From Melioribacter roseus (GTDB lineage: Bacteria > Bacteroidota > Ignavibacteria > Ignavibacteriales > Melioribacteraceae), in NCBI GenBank assembly GCA_020724325.1, contig DYHC01000042.1, forward strand, positions 1-6,330: 6,330 nucleotides of DNA, in the 5' to 3' direction. The translations under genes and the position numbers were made by a program. Positions within the stretch are counted from its first letter, which is position 1, and every line of letters starts with the position of its first letter. Shown piece by piece: positions 1 through 6,330 of this stretch. The notes beneath the pieces were generated by a model that worked only from the letters and a program-made list of their open reading frames with translations, was not told where the DNA came from and made no database searches.

Positions 1-1
1 G

Positions 2-2650
2 ATAAATCACGCAAGACTCGCAAAAGAAATCGAAGAGTATAAAGAAAGAATTGTTCAAACCAACAATAACATCAGCTTACTTAAGGAAGAACTGCAATCT
101 TTAATGTACAATGAGTTACAGAGAACTGGAGCAATAAGCGAAAATGAAAATTCTATTTCTGAAAAACGCAGCTTACTAGATACTAAACGTGCAGATTTGA
201 GAAACTTAATAGACCGGCGATACAATTTAATAAGAGAAATATCTGATAAGGATAATTTGAAACTGACAATCCAAAAGGAAATTGACTCTCACTCTGCTAA
301 TATTGAGAAACTTAATTCAAAGATTCAGAATATAACAACACGTATTGCAAAAACAGTTGGATTTATTGAAGAATTGAATAACGAAAAATCGGATGCAGAA
401 AAAAAATTGAGCGATGCCGGTCTTCAAATTGCTTTAAGAGAAAAAGAGAAGCTGGAGCTGGAATTACTTCTTAATTCGTTAAAAGAAAAAGAGGTTGAAG
501 AAAAAGCGGTTCTAACTGGATTACGTGAAAAAATAGAATTTATACAGACATTAATTTCGAATCTGGAAGGTATTTCCAAAGGTTCAAAAATTTTATTAGA
601 AAGCAAGGATTGGAGTCAGTCTGAAAAAAATATTTTTGCGTACGTTGGAAACACACAGGATAAATATAAATTTGCACTGGAAGCAGGATTAAAAACAGTT
701 CTTAATAATCTCTTGATTGAATCTGTTGACGAGTTACAAAGTGCAATTAATTACTTAAAGAAAAATGACCTTGGCAAAGCTTCTTTTTACCTTTTGAAAA
801 ATAATCTGAATACAAAAAGATCATTATTCGAAAAATTTGCTTCATACAGATTAAAAAAGAGAGCCGGGAAAATAGAAAAGGAACCCACCTTTGTTGGCTG
901 GGCGGTCAACTTTGTAGAAACCGAGAACAAATGGATAAAATACTTCAGTCAGGTTTTATCAAGAGTAGTAATTACATCGGGATTAAACGAAGCAATAACT
1001 CTCCATAATAAATACGGTGATTTTGATTTTGTTACAATGGATGGCGATGTAATTAGGAACAACGGAATTATAGAAGCCGGTTCTATGCCCAAACAGAACG
1101 AAACGCTTTTCGGAAGGAAGCAATTATTAGAAAATCTGAAAGCCGAATATCCTAAACACGAATCACAACTAGAAAAATTAAAATCACAAATTAGTGACGC
1201 CGAATTAAAGCATTCAAAAATTGATCTGAAAAACCTCACCGATAGCCAGAAGTTAATTGCAAATGATATAGCCAACATTGAGAAACAGATATCTCAATTA
1301 GAATTCGAACATAAAAAAGCAAACGAAGAAATTGATAATTCGCAGAAAGAGATTCAGGAATTTGTAGAAAAATCGAACGGCTTGCATAATCAACTTGAGT
1401 CAATAAACGAATTACTTGCTGAACTTAATGACAATAAATCCTCTCTCGATCAACAAATAAGCAGCGAAGAAGAGCTGCTTAATCAGTTTGAAAAAGATTT
1501 CGATCAATTAATTGATATGCAAAATTCAGCCAGGCTTGATCTTGAAAGAATTAAAGGACAGATAAATAATTTCAATGATTCAATTAATCGCTCGGTTAAT
1601 GACATAGAATTAATTCAATCCGGTATTGCAAAACGGCGAGAAGAGTTAGAGAATAATTCACTCGAAACTTCTTCTATTATCTCCTCAATAGAATCAACAA
1701 AAGCCGTTTTAAATAATATTAATACTATAAGGGAGGTTCTGTTTAAAGAAGAAGCCGAAATTGATAACAATCTAAAACAGATTAAAGAAGAAGCTGCCGG
1801 CTTGGAGAACCAATTAAATGTGTTAAGAAATAAACGTCAGGAAGTGTCAGATCAGATTCATTCATTAGAAATAAAAGAAAACGAAATCAATTTCAGACTG
1901 CAGAATATTCAGCAACATATTCAGGAAAATTATTCGATAGAAATTTCATTGAAGCAATTTGACGACCTTGAGAGTTTTAATTACGAAGAAATAACAAAAG
2001 AAATTCATTCATATAAAGAAAAGATTAAAAACATAGGACCGGTAAACCTGCTTGCTTATTCTGAATACGAAGAGGAAAAATCGAGATTAGATTTTCTCCA
2101 CAAGCAGCGCGATGATTTAATCCATTCTGAAAAAGATCTAATCAAAACCATAAATGAAATTAACGACACTGCAAAGAAATTATTTCTGGATACTCTCGAA
2201 CAGATACGTCAAAATTTCATAAAAATTTTTCAAACACTCTTTAATTCTGGCGACGAAGCAGATCTTCTGCTGGAAGAAAACGCCGACCCGCTTGAAGCAA
2301 AAATCGAAATTGTAGCAAAACCCAAGGGAAAGCGCCCGACATCTATTGAACTTCTTTCCGGCGGAGAAAAGACGCTAACGGCAACGGCTCTACTATTTGC
2401 AATTTATCTCGTTAAACCAAGTCCTTTCTGTATTCTGGATGAAGTTGATGCGCCTTTAGATGATGCTAATATTGACAGGTTTACAAGATTACTAAAAGAA
2501 TTCAGAGATAAAACACAATTTATTATCGTTACTCATAACAAGCGCACTATGGAATCTGCAGAAATTATGTACGGAGTTACTATGCAAGAAGAAGGGATCT
2601 CCAAGCTTGTAGGTGTTCAATTCGAAGAAATTCCTGAAACACAACAATAA
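2..2650 (+). CDS. smc: Chromosome segregation ATPase SMC, 5'-truncated by window edge
   Basis: SMC is the ATPase core of the bacterial condensin that loads on DNA (with ScpA/ScpB) and compacts and segregates chromosomes. The frame is open from base 2, giving 882 visible residues; bacterial SMC is usually about 1,180, so roughly 300 N-terminal residues with the Walker A head lie upstream. ATG 104 is internal, since coiled-coil sequence in the same frame precedes it. Visible parts, numbered from base 2: coiled coil 1 to ~188; hinge ~190-363, ending in a MDGDVI...GIIEAGS segment typical of SMC hinges; returning coiled coil ~365-770; then the C-terminal head. The head has the IGPVNLLA motif, ABC signature LSGGEKTL (S786), Walker B FCILDEVD (D813, E814), D-loop DAPLDDAN and switch histidine H845 in VTHNKRTM. 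All C-terminal ATPase motifs are intact. The next gene follows after 19 bases. Neither scpA nor scpB is visible here. Confidence 0.97.
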   Translation: MNHARLAKEIEEYKERIVQTNNNISLLKEELQSLMYNELQRTGAISENENSISEKRSLLDTKRADLRNLIDRRYNLIREISDKDNLKLTIQKEIDSHSANIEKLNSKIQNITTRIAKTVGFIEELNNEKSDAEKKLSDAGLQIALREKEKLELELLLNSLKEKEVEEKAVLTGLREKIEFIQTLISNLEGISKGSKILLESKDWSQSEKNIFAYVGNTQDKYKFALEAGLKTVLNNLLIESVDELQSAINYLKKNDLGKASFYLLKNNLNTKRSLFEKFASYRLKKRAGKIEKEPTFVGWAVNFVETENKWIKYFSQVLSRVVITSGLNEAITLHNKYGDFDFVTMDGDVIRNNGIIEAGSMPKQNETLFGRKQLLENLKAEYPKHESQLEKLKSQISDAELKHSKIDLKNLTDSQKLIANDIANIEKQISQLEFEHKKANEEIDNSQKEIQEFVEKSNGLHNQLESINELLAELNDNKSSLDQQISSEEELLNQFEKDFDQLIDMQNSARLDLERIKGQINNFNDSINRSVNDIELIQSGIAKRREELENNSLETSSIISSIESTKAVLNNINTIREVLFKEEAEIDNNLKQIKEEAAGLENQLNVLRNKRQEVSDQIHSLEIKENEINFRLQNIQQHIQENYSIEISLKQFDDLESFNYEEITKEIHSYKEKIKNIGPVNLLAYSEYEEEKSRLDFLHKQRDDLIHSEKDLIKTINEINDTAKKLFLDTLEQIRQNFIKIFQTLFNSGDEADLLLEENADPLEAKIEIVAKPKGKRPTSIELLSGGEKTLTATALLFAIYLVKPSPFCILDEVDAPLDDANIDRFTRLLKEFRDKTQFIIVTHNKRTMESAEIMYGVTMQEEGISKLVGVQFEEIPETQQ

Positions 2651-2669
2651 AATTATTGCTGAACTTAAA

Positions 2670-3384
2670 ATGTCCGGAAGAACTTTTAAAATATTTGTCG
2701 ATTTCGACGGCACAATTACAAAACAAGATATTGGCGAATCGATGTTCCTTAAATTTGGCAGCCCGGTTAAAGCACAAACAATTATAGATGATTGGATAAA
2801 CAAGAAAATAAAAGCAAAGCTGGCAATTATTATGCGATACTATAGAAAACTTCGACAAGACTGCTTTCGACCAGTTCTTAAATTCTATTCGAACTGATAA
2901 TACATTTATAAAGTTCACAGAATTTTGTTTCTCGAATAGGTTTGAATTAAGAGTACTAAGCGACGGGTTAGATTATTACATTAACAATATTTTAAAACGC
3001 GAGAATCTGCTGTCCCTGGAAGTATTTTCCAACCAACTGATGTTCGACGATAAAAAGTTAATTCCAGTATTTCCGCATACAGACGAAGAATGCGACAGAT
3101 GTGCAAACTGCAAGAGGAATCACATATTAAACTGCAGTTCGGATGAAGATTTCAGCGTTTATATTGGTGATGGATGGTCTGATTTCTGTCCGGCTCAGTA
3201 TTGCGATTTTATATTCGCTAAGAACTCATTACTAAAGTATTGCGAGGTTAACCGGATTACTTATTTCCCGTTCTCAAACTTCGATGATGTTGTAACCAGG
3301 TTAATAGAACTAAAAGGGAAAAAAAAGCTTCAGAAGAGACATCAGGCAAAATTGAAAAGACAAGAAATTTATAAACAGGGATAA
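2670..3384 (+). pseudogene. MtnX-like HAD-IB phosphatase gene, interrupted by one frameshift
   Basis: This is a HAD-superfamily phosphatase of the MtnX/phosphoserine-phosphatase-like group, split over two frames. The first frame (2670-2897) starts MSGRTFKIFVDFDGTIT and carries motif I, DFDGT, with nucleophile D11 and acid D13. It then runs into an unrelated tail and TGA at 2895. The +1 frame from about 2812 to TAA 3384 continues the family sequence with motif II (SDG, 97-99), the catalytic lysine region (C147-K148) and motif IV (GDGWSD, 166-171). Dropping one base in the A run at 2810-2813 rejoins them into a 237-residue protein, about the normal family length, with all four motifs. No second lesion is seen, so this is either a sequencing or assembly indel or a very recent mutation. 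ATG 2670 is preferred over GTG 2613, which lies inside smc. MtnX acts in methionine salvage, but no mtn gene is nearby, so the substrate is unassigned. The 3' piece alone (ATG 3040) would lack motifs I and II. Confidence 0.85.
2808..2823 (+). other. Probable frameshift position in the phosphatase gene
   Basis: The upstream frame reads ...N-K-K-I through ATA at 2808-2810. The downstream frame is open only after its TAA at 2809-2811 and reads K-Q-S-W-Q-L-L-C-D from 2812. One surplus A in the AAAA run 2810-2813 gives the smoothest join, and the W-Q-L-L-C-D stretch resembles what MtnX-like proteins have at this position. A shift anywhere up to the TGA at 2895 is formally possible. The site is not a recognisable -1 slippery heptamer; the required shift is +1 (or -2). 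Confidence 0.75.
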
Positions 3385-3974
3385 TGATGAAAGAATTATC
3401 AAAGAAAATTTTTAAGTACAGAAGTTATACTCCTCTTCCCTTTTTATTGCTTATGTTAATATTTCAAGAAGCTACAGCAACAAGTTTAATTGTTGGTTTT
3501 ATTATTGTATTAATCGGTGAGTTTTTTCGTCTATGGGCTGTTTCTTATGCTGGCAGCGAAACACGTACTACCGGCGGAGGTGTTGGTGGTACATATTTGG
3601 TTGTATCCGGACCATTTGCTCATGTCAGAAACCCTCTCTACTTTGGAAACATGGTTATCTACATTGGTCTGGGAGTAATGTCGATGGCGGTCTACCCTTA
3701 TTTGCTGATAATTGCAGTGTTGTTTTTTTACTTTCAGTATCATACTATCATTAAAGATGAGGAAAAATTTTTAGAGAATAAATTCGGCGATAAGTATAGG
3801 GATTATTTTTCAAAAGTACCGAGATGGATACCAACATTCGCTAAATTTGAAAACCCTGGATTGGAACAGCCGCCGTTCAAATTAAACATGGGATTTAGAT
3901 CAGAAAAAAGAACGCTTCAGGCAATTTTAATAACAGCAATTATCTTACTTATTCTTTATTGGGTTACAAATTGA
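3384..3974 (+). CDS. Isoprenylcysteine carboxyl methyltransferase (ICMT)-family membrane protein
   Basis: This is a 196-residue integral-membrane protein of the ICMT/phospholipid methyltransferase superfamily, whose members move a methyl group from S-adenosylmethionine to lipid-like or membrane-anchored substrates. Hydrophobic segments lie at about 17-28, 33-53, 86-119 (probably a helical hairpin) and 177-194. The family core is clear: GPFAHVRNPLYFGN at 76-89, with the RNP of the cofactor region, then DEE at 125-127 and FGDKYRDYF...VPRWIP at 134-150. After this usual C-terminal motif comes an extension of about 46 residues ending in an extra transmembrane helix. The start overlaps the upstream TAA by one base (TAATG). 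A second ATG at 3387 is better spaced from the weak AGGGA at 3377-3381 and may be the true start. Bacterial members have mostly unknown substrates and bacteria generally lack prenylated CAAX proteins, so the family name should not be read as a substrate. Its place before lpxB hints at envelope lipid metabolism (inference). Confidence 0.9.
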   Translation: MMKELSKKIFKYRSYTPLPFLLLMLIFQEATATSLIVGFIIVLIGEFFRLWAVSYAGSETRTTGGGVGGTYLVVSGPFAHVRNPLYFGNMVIYIGLGVMSMAVYPYLLIIAVLFFYFQYHTIIKDEEKFLENKFGDKYRDYFSKVPRWIPTFAKFENPGLEQPPFKLNMGFRSEKRTLQAILITAIILLILYWVTN

Positions 3975-5110
3975 ATAAGAAAATAATGATAATAGCTGGA
4001 GAAGCATCCGGTGATATGCACGGCGCCTCGCTGATCAATGAAGTAAAAAAAATTGATCCTTCTGTTGAAATATTTGGCATAGGAGGAAATAGAATGATAG
4101 AAGCCGGAATGAACGCTCAGTATAATATCAAGAAGATGGCGTTCCTCGGATTTATAGAGGTAATACAACATTTACCCTTTATAAAAAAAGTACAAAACGA
4201 ATTGATAGAAAAGGTAATATCAGAAAATATAAGTACTATAGTTCTAATCGATTATCCCGGTTTCAACCTTGATATAGCAAAAAAATTGAAACGGCTTAAC
4301 AAAAAAATAATTTACTACATCTCTCCACAGGTTTGGGCTTGGGGCAAAGGGAGAATAAAAAAAATTAAAGGGCTTGTTAGTAAGATGATAGTTGTCTTCC
4401 CTTTCGAAGAAAAATTATATAGGGAAAATGGTGTAGATGCAACTTATGTGGGTCACCCTGTTATTGAGCAGATTACCAATTATAATTTTTTATCGGAAGA
4501 TGAATTGTATAATAAAATCGGTTTGGAGAAAGGGAAAGGGATTTTATTAGTTATGCCGGGCAGCCGAAAACATGAGATAAGAAAACTACTGATCCCATCG
4601 CTGCAAGCGGCTGAGAAACTGGCTAAAGAATTCTATTTACAGGTTATTGTTGCATGCGCAGAAAATATTGACAGAAAGTTATTCGAAAAATTAATGCCTT
4701 CGGCTAATTATAAACTTGTGTCCGGCTACACATACGATTTAATGAAGCACTCTGTAATCGGTATAATTAAATCCGGCACTTCAACTTTAGAGGCGGGCAT
4801 TTTACAGCTTCCATTTGTCGTAATTTATTCTACTAATGTTATAACTTACTATTTGGGTAAGCTGCTTGTGAAAATTAAGAATATCGCCATGGCTAATATT
4901 ATACTAAATGATGATGTTGTTGAAGAATTGATTCAGAAAGATGTAACTGCCGCCAAGATTTATAAAGCCTGTACTAAACTTTTAGCTGATAAATTGCATT
5001 ACGAAAAAATTAAAACCCGGCTGGGTGATATTAAGAATAGAATTGGAAGTACAGGGGCATCTAGACAAACTGCAGAATTAATTCTAGAACAAATAAATGA
5101 AACTAAGTAA
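3971..5110 (+). CDS. lpxB: Lipid A disaccharide synthase LpxB
   Basis: LpxB is a peripheral inner-membrane GT19 glycosyltransferase. It condenses UDP-2,3-diacylglucosamine with lipid X (2,3-diacylglucosamine-1-phosphate) to form the beta-1,6 disaccharide of lipid A, releasing UDP. From TTG 3971 it has 379 residues, close to the usual ~380. Family motifs in order: AGEASGD (9-15), IDYPGFN (93-99, with the conserved aspartate), ISPQVWAWG (117-125), VGHP (160-163), PGSRKHE (196-202), KSGTSTLE (267-274) and NIILNDDVVEELIQ (309-322), the last four in the nucleotide-binding half. Start choice: TTG 3971 yields MNKKIMIIAGEASGD, as expected for the family, and overlaps the upstream TGA by four bases. 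TTG 3959 would add four residues, while ATG 3986 would cut into the first beta strand. No good Shine-Dalgarno is visible, so coupling to the upstream gene is likely. All motifs are intact. Confidence 0.96.
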   Translation: MNKKIMIIAGEASGDMHGASLINEVKKIDPSVEIFGIGGNRMIEAGMNAQYNIKKMAFLGFIEVIQHLPFIKKVQNELIEKVISENISTIVLIDYPGFNLDIAKKLKRLNKKIIYYISPQVWAWGKGRIKKIKGLVSKMIVVFPFEEKLYRENGVDATYVGHPVIEQITNYNFLSEDELYNKIGLEKGKGILLVMPGSRKHEIRKLLIPSLQAAEKLAKEFYLQVIVACAENIDRKLFEKLMPSANYKLVSGYTYDLMKHSVIGIIKSGTSTLEAGILQLPFVVIYSTNVITYYLGKLLVKIKNIAMANIILNDDVVEELIQKDVTAAKIYKACTKLLADKLHYEKIKTRLGDIKNRIGSTGASRQTAELILEQINETK

Positions 5111-5762
5111 ACCGGTAAAAAATTTTTTAAGGTTCATAGGAGTAAAAACAGCAGGATTCTTATTTAACATTCTTTTAAGTACTGTAAAGGTTAGAATAGA
5201 GAACAAAGATTCAATAGATAAACTTCTTGTCAACAATCAAAATTTTGTTGTTGCATTCTGGCACGGTAAAATGGCTGTCGGCTGGTTCATTCATAGAAAT
5301 ATGAACTGTTCTGCGCTCGTAAGTAAAAGCAAGGATGGTGATTTGCTCGCTAATATTTTGAAAAGGTGGAATTACAAAATTGTCCGCGGTTCCAGTCACA
5401 TTGGAGGCAATGAAGCGCTGGAAATGCTTCTGGAATTAATCAATCAAAATTATTCCTTAGCTATAACTCCGGATGGGCCAACAGGTCCTAAAAATAAAAT
5501 GAAAGCCGGCGCGGTTATTTCAGCTAAGAAAAGTAATGTGCCGCTTATTCTTGCTGGAATAAGCTGTAATAAAAAAATGGTATTTAAAAGCTGGGATAAA
5601 TTTGAATTGCCCTTACCATTTAGTAAAGTTACAGTCAAGTATTCAGATGCTATAACGATAGATAAAAATTTAAGCTATGAAGAAACATCGCGTGTAATAA
5701 CACAATGTGAAGCATTACTTAATCAACTGGAAAAGGAAGCGATAGAGATTTGCTCAATTTAA
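5097..5762 (+). CDS. DUF374-type lysophospholipid acyltransferase-like protein
   Basis: This 221-residue protein belongs to the DUF374 branch of the lysophospholipid acyltransferase (LPLAT) superfamily, usually encoded near lipid A or Kdo genes. Conserved blocks are FWHGKM (54-59), with a histidine at 56 in the position of the LPLAT active-site histidine; SKSKDGDL (76-83), with D80; RGSSHIGG (97-104); and ITPDGPTGP (123-131), a block known from this family. A hydrophobic N-terminal stretch at about 18-30 could anchor it to the inner membrane. It probably transfers an acyl chain to a lipid A precursor or another glycerol- or sugar-lipid. The acceptor cannot be read from sequence, and biochemical data for the family are thin. 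The ATG at 5097 overlaps the end of lpxB by 14 bases and has no clear Shine-Dalgarno, only A/T-rich sequence just upstream. Its position between lpxB and lpxK supports a lipid A role, possibly as a secondary acyltransferase (inference). Confidence 0.9.
   Translation: MKLSKPVKNFLRFIGVKTAGFLFNILLSTVKVRIENKDSIDKLLVNNQNFVVAFWHGKMAVGWFIHRNMNCSALVSKSKDGDLLANILKRWNYKIVRGSSHIGGNEALEMLLELINQNYSLAITPDGPTGPKNKMKAGAVISAKKSNVPLILAGISCNKKMVFKSWDKFELPLPFSKVTVKYSDAITIDKNLSYEETSRVITQCEALLNQLEKEAIEICSI
5735..5752 (+). promoter_or_regulatory. Possible ribosome binding site and TTG start of lpxK
   Basis: AGGAAG at 5734-5739 lies about 10 bases before TTG 5750, inside the end of the DUF374 gene. This is the most convincing Shine-Dalgarno-like sequence among the junctions here. 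It helps choose TTG 5750 as the lpxK start, since that frame has no ATG until well after the Walker A motif. The 13-base overlap with the upstream stop also suggests translational coupling. Confidence 0.4.
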
Positions 5763-6330
5763 TTAGAATAATATTATCTCCATTAACATTTGTATATGCA
5801 TTTATAATACGTGCGCGTAACTATTTATTTGACAAAGGCATCTTTAAAATATCAAAAGTAAATGCATACGTAATTTCTGTAGGCAATCTTACTGTCGGCG
5901 GTTCAGGAAAAACCCCCGCTGTAATATTCCTTGCAGAAATTCTAAAAAAATATAATAAAAAAATTGGAGTTCTTAGCCGCGGTTACGGAAGAAACTCTTA
6001 TGGTTATATCTATGTATCAGATGGTAATAAAATATTTTCTACTGTTGATGAATGCGGCGACGAAATGTATCTGGTTTCTGACGAGTTAAAAGTACCTACT
6101 GCTGTATCGGAAAGACGGGTAGTCGGTGCTAAGCGATTAATAAACAATTCTGGTGTGAATATAATATTATTGGACGATGCTTTTCAGCATAGATGGTTAT
6201 ACAGAAACCTAGATATTGTTATGATTGACCAGAGGTTCTTACTCAAAACAAACAGCATTGAGCAAAAGATTTTGCCGCTCGGTCAGATGAGGGAACCATT
6301 TGAATCTCTTTCCAGAGCCGATATAATTAT
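5750..6330 (+). CDS. lpxK: Tetraacyldisaccharide 4'-kinase LpxK, 3'-truncated by window edge
   Basis: LpxK is a membrane-associated P-loop kinase. It phosphorylates the 4' position of tetraacyldisaccharide-1-phosphate, made by LpxB, to give lipid IVA. About 193 codons are visible; the family is usually 320-360 residues, so the C-terminal part lies beyond the window. Visible features: a hydrophobic N-terminal segment (~4-20) typical of the membrane anchor; Walker A region VGNLTVGGSGKTP (44-56); SRGYGR (76-81); GDEMYL (103-108), whose aspartate matches the catalytic base position described for Aquifex LpxK; DDAFQHR (142-148); and LPLGQMREP, matching the family's L-x-x-G-x-L/M-R-E-P block. TTG 5750 gives the reading MLNLIRIILSPLTFVYA and overlaps the DUF374 stop by 13 bases. 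No frame-breaking lesion is visible. Identification is firm; only the exact start is uncertain. Confidence 0.95.
   Translation, partial: MLNLIRIILSPLTFVYAFIIRARNYLFDKGIFKISKVNAYVISVGNLTVGGSGKTPAVIFLAEILKKYNKKIGVLSRGYGRNSYGYIYVSDGNKIFSTVDECGDEMYLVSDELKVPTAVSERRVVGAKRLINNSGVNIILLDDAFQHRWLYRNLDIVMIDQRFLLKTNSIEQKILPLGQMREPFESLSRADII

Larger units (their letters stand above)
2670..6330 (+). other. Probable co-transcribed envelope-lipid gene cluster
   Basis: Five consecutive + strand genes overlap at every junction: 1 base at 3384, 4 bases at 3971-3974, 14 bases at 5097-5110 and 13 bases at 5750-5762. This leaves no room for internal terminators or intergenic promoters. smc ends only 19 bases upstream (2651-2669), and that gap shows no hairpin with a T run and no promoter-like pair of boxes, so smc may belong to the same transcript. 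The cluster would supply two successive lipid A enzymes (LpxB, LpxK) with a likely acyltransferase between them. Co-transcription is inferred from spacing alone. Confidence 0.7.

Noticed and set aside
424..1278. Minus-strand open frames of 60 and 109 codons within smc
   Set aside because: They lie antisense to well-conserved smc coding sequence, are rich in Ser/Phe/Asn as expected for shadows of Glu/Lys/Leu codons, and match no family I recognise.
104..2650. ATG 104 as the start of smc
   Set aside because: The same frame is open back to base 2 with SMC-like coiled-coil sequence, and the N-terminal Walker A head is missing, so the gene is cut by the window edge.
2800..2830. Programmed ribosomal frameshift in the phosphatase
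   Set aside because: There is no classic slippery heptamer, no evident rare-codon or stop-driven +1 site at the required place, and no obvious stimulatory hairpin; a homopolymer indel is simpler. Kept only as an outside possibility.
2613..2897. Phosphatase start at GTG 2613
   Set aside because: It would overlap 38 bases of smc coding sequence and add residues not expected before the DFDGT core; ATG 2670 gives a normal HAD N-terminus.
2492..2918. Two minus-strand open frames across the smc/phosphatase junction
   Set aside because: They are antisense to the SMC Walker B and H-loop region and to the HAD motif I region, overlap each other, and show no protein family features.
3040..3384. A separate small gene starting at ATG 3040
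   Set aside because: The same frame is open upstream to about 2812 and encodes HAD motif II there. A product from 3040 would lack motifs I and II, so it is the tail of the frameshifted phosphatase.
3531..3754. Short open frames on both strands inside the ICMT-like gene
   Set aside because: They overlap the conserved GPFAHVRNPLYFGN region in other frames and have improbable compositions rich in Cys/Trp/His.
5211..5638. Minus-strand open frames within the DUF374 gene
   Set aside because: They are antisense shadows of conserved blocks such as ITPDGPTGP, with no recognisable domain.
1..6330. CRISPR arrays, insertion sequences, tRNA/rRNA genes, riboswitches, rho-independent terminators
   Set aside because: I saw no regularly spaced repeats, terminal inverted repeats, transposase motifs, tRNA-like cloverleaf sequence or hairpin plus T-run, and almost all of the window is coding.

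Overview
This window is a dense, one-directional stretch of AT-rich bacterial chromosome. All genes are on the + strand and there is almost no non-coding DNA. In order it holds: the 3' three-quarters of a chromosome condensin gene (smc, cut by the left edge); an MtnX-like HAD phosphatase gene broken by one frameshift; an integral-membrane isoprenylcysteine carboxyl methyltransferase (ICMT)-family protein; lpxB (lipid A disaccharide synthase); a DUF374-type lysophospholipid acyltransferase-like protein; and the first ~193 codons of lpxK (lipid A 4'-kinase, cut by the right edge).

The lpx genes point to a Gram-negative, lipopolysaccharide-making organism. The low GC, lysine/asparagine/isoleucine-rich proteins, scarcity of clear Shine-Dalgarno sequences and the gene order suggest the Bacteroidota/Ignavibacteriota/Chlorobi side of the tree. 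This placement is an inference from style and has not been tested by alignment.

The layout looks like one transcription unit. The only intergenic gap is 19 bases (2651-2669). Every later junction is an overlap: 1 base (phosphatase/ICMT), 4 bases (ICMT/lpxB), 14 bases (lpxB/DUF374) and 13 bases (DUF374/lpxK). Two of the three lipid-envelope enzyme genes, lpxB and lpxK, appear to start at TTG codons inside the end of the preceding gene, so translational coupling is likely. I see no promoter, terminator, RNA gene, repeat, mobile element or CRISPR array.

Functionally, LpxB joins UDP-diacylglucosamine and lipid X into the lipid A disaccharide and LpxK phosphorylates it at the 4' position. The DUF374 protein between them is probably an acyltransferase for the same or a related membrane lipid. 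The ICMT-like methyltransferase just upstream may act on a lipid or membrane substrate, but this is unproven. SMC is a housekeeping chromosome-organisation protein with no evident mechanistic link to the rest.

This is mostly ordinary core genome, and I did not find a convincing new system. The point most worth checking is the frameshift in the phosphatase gene.
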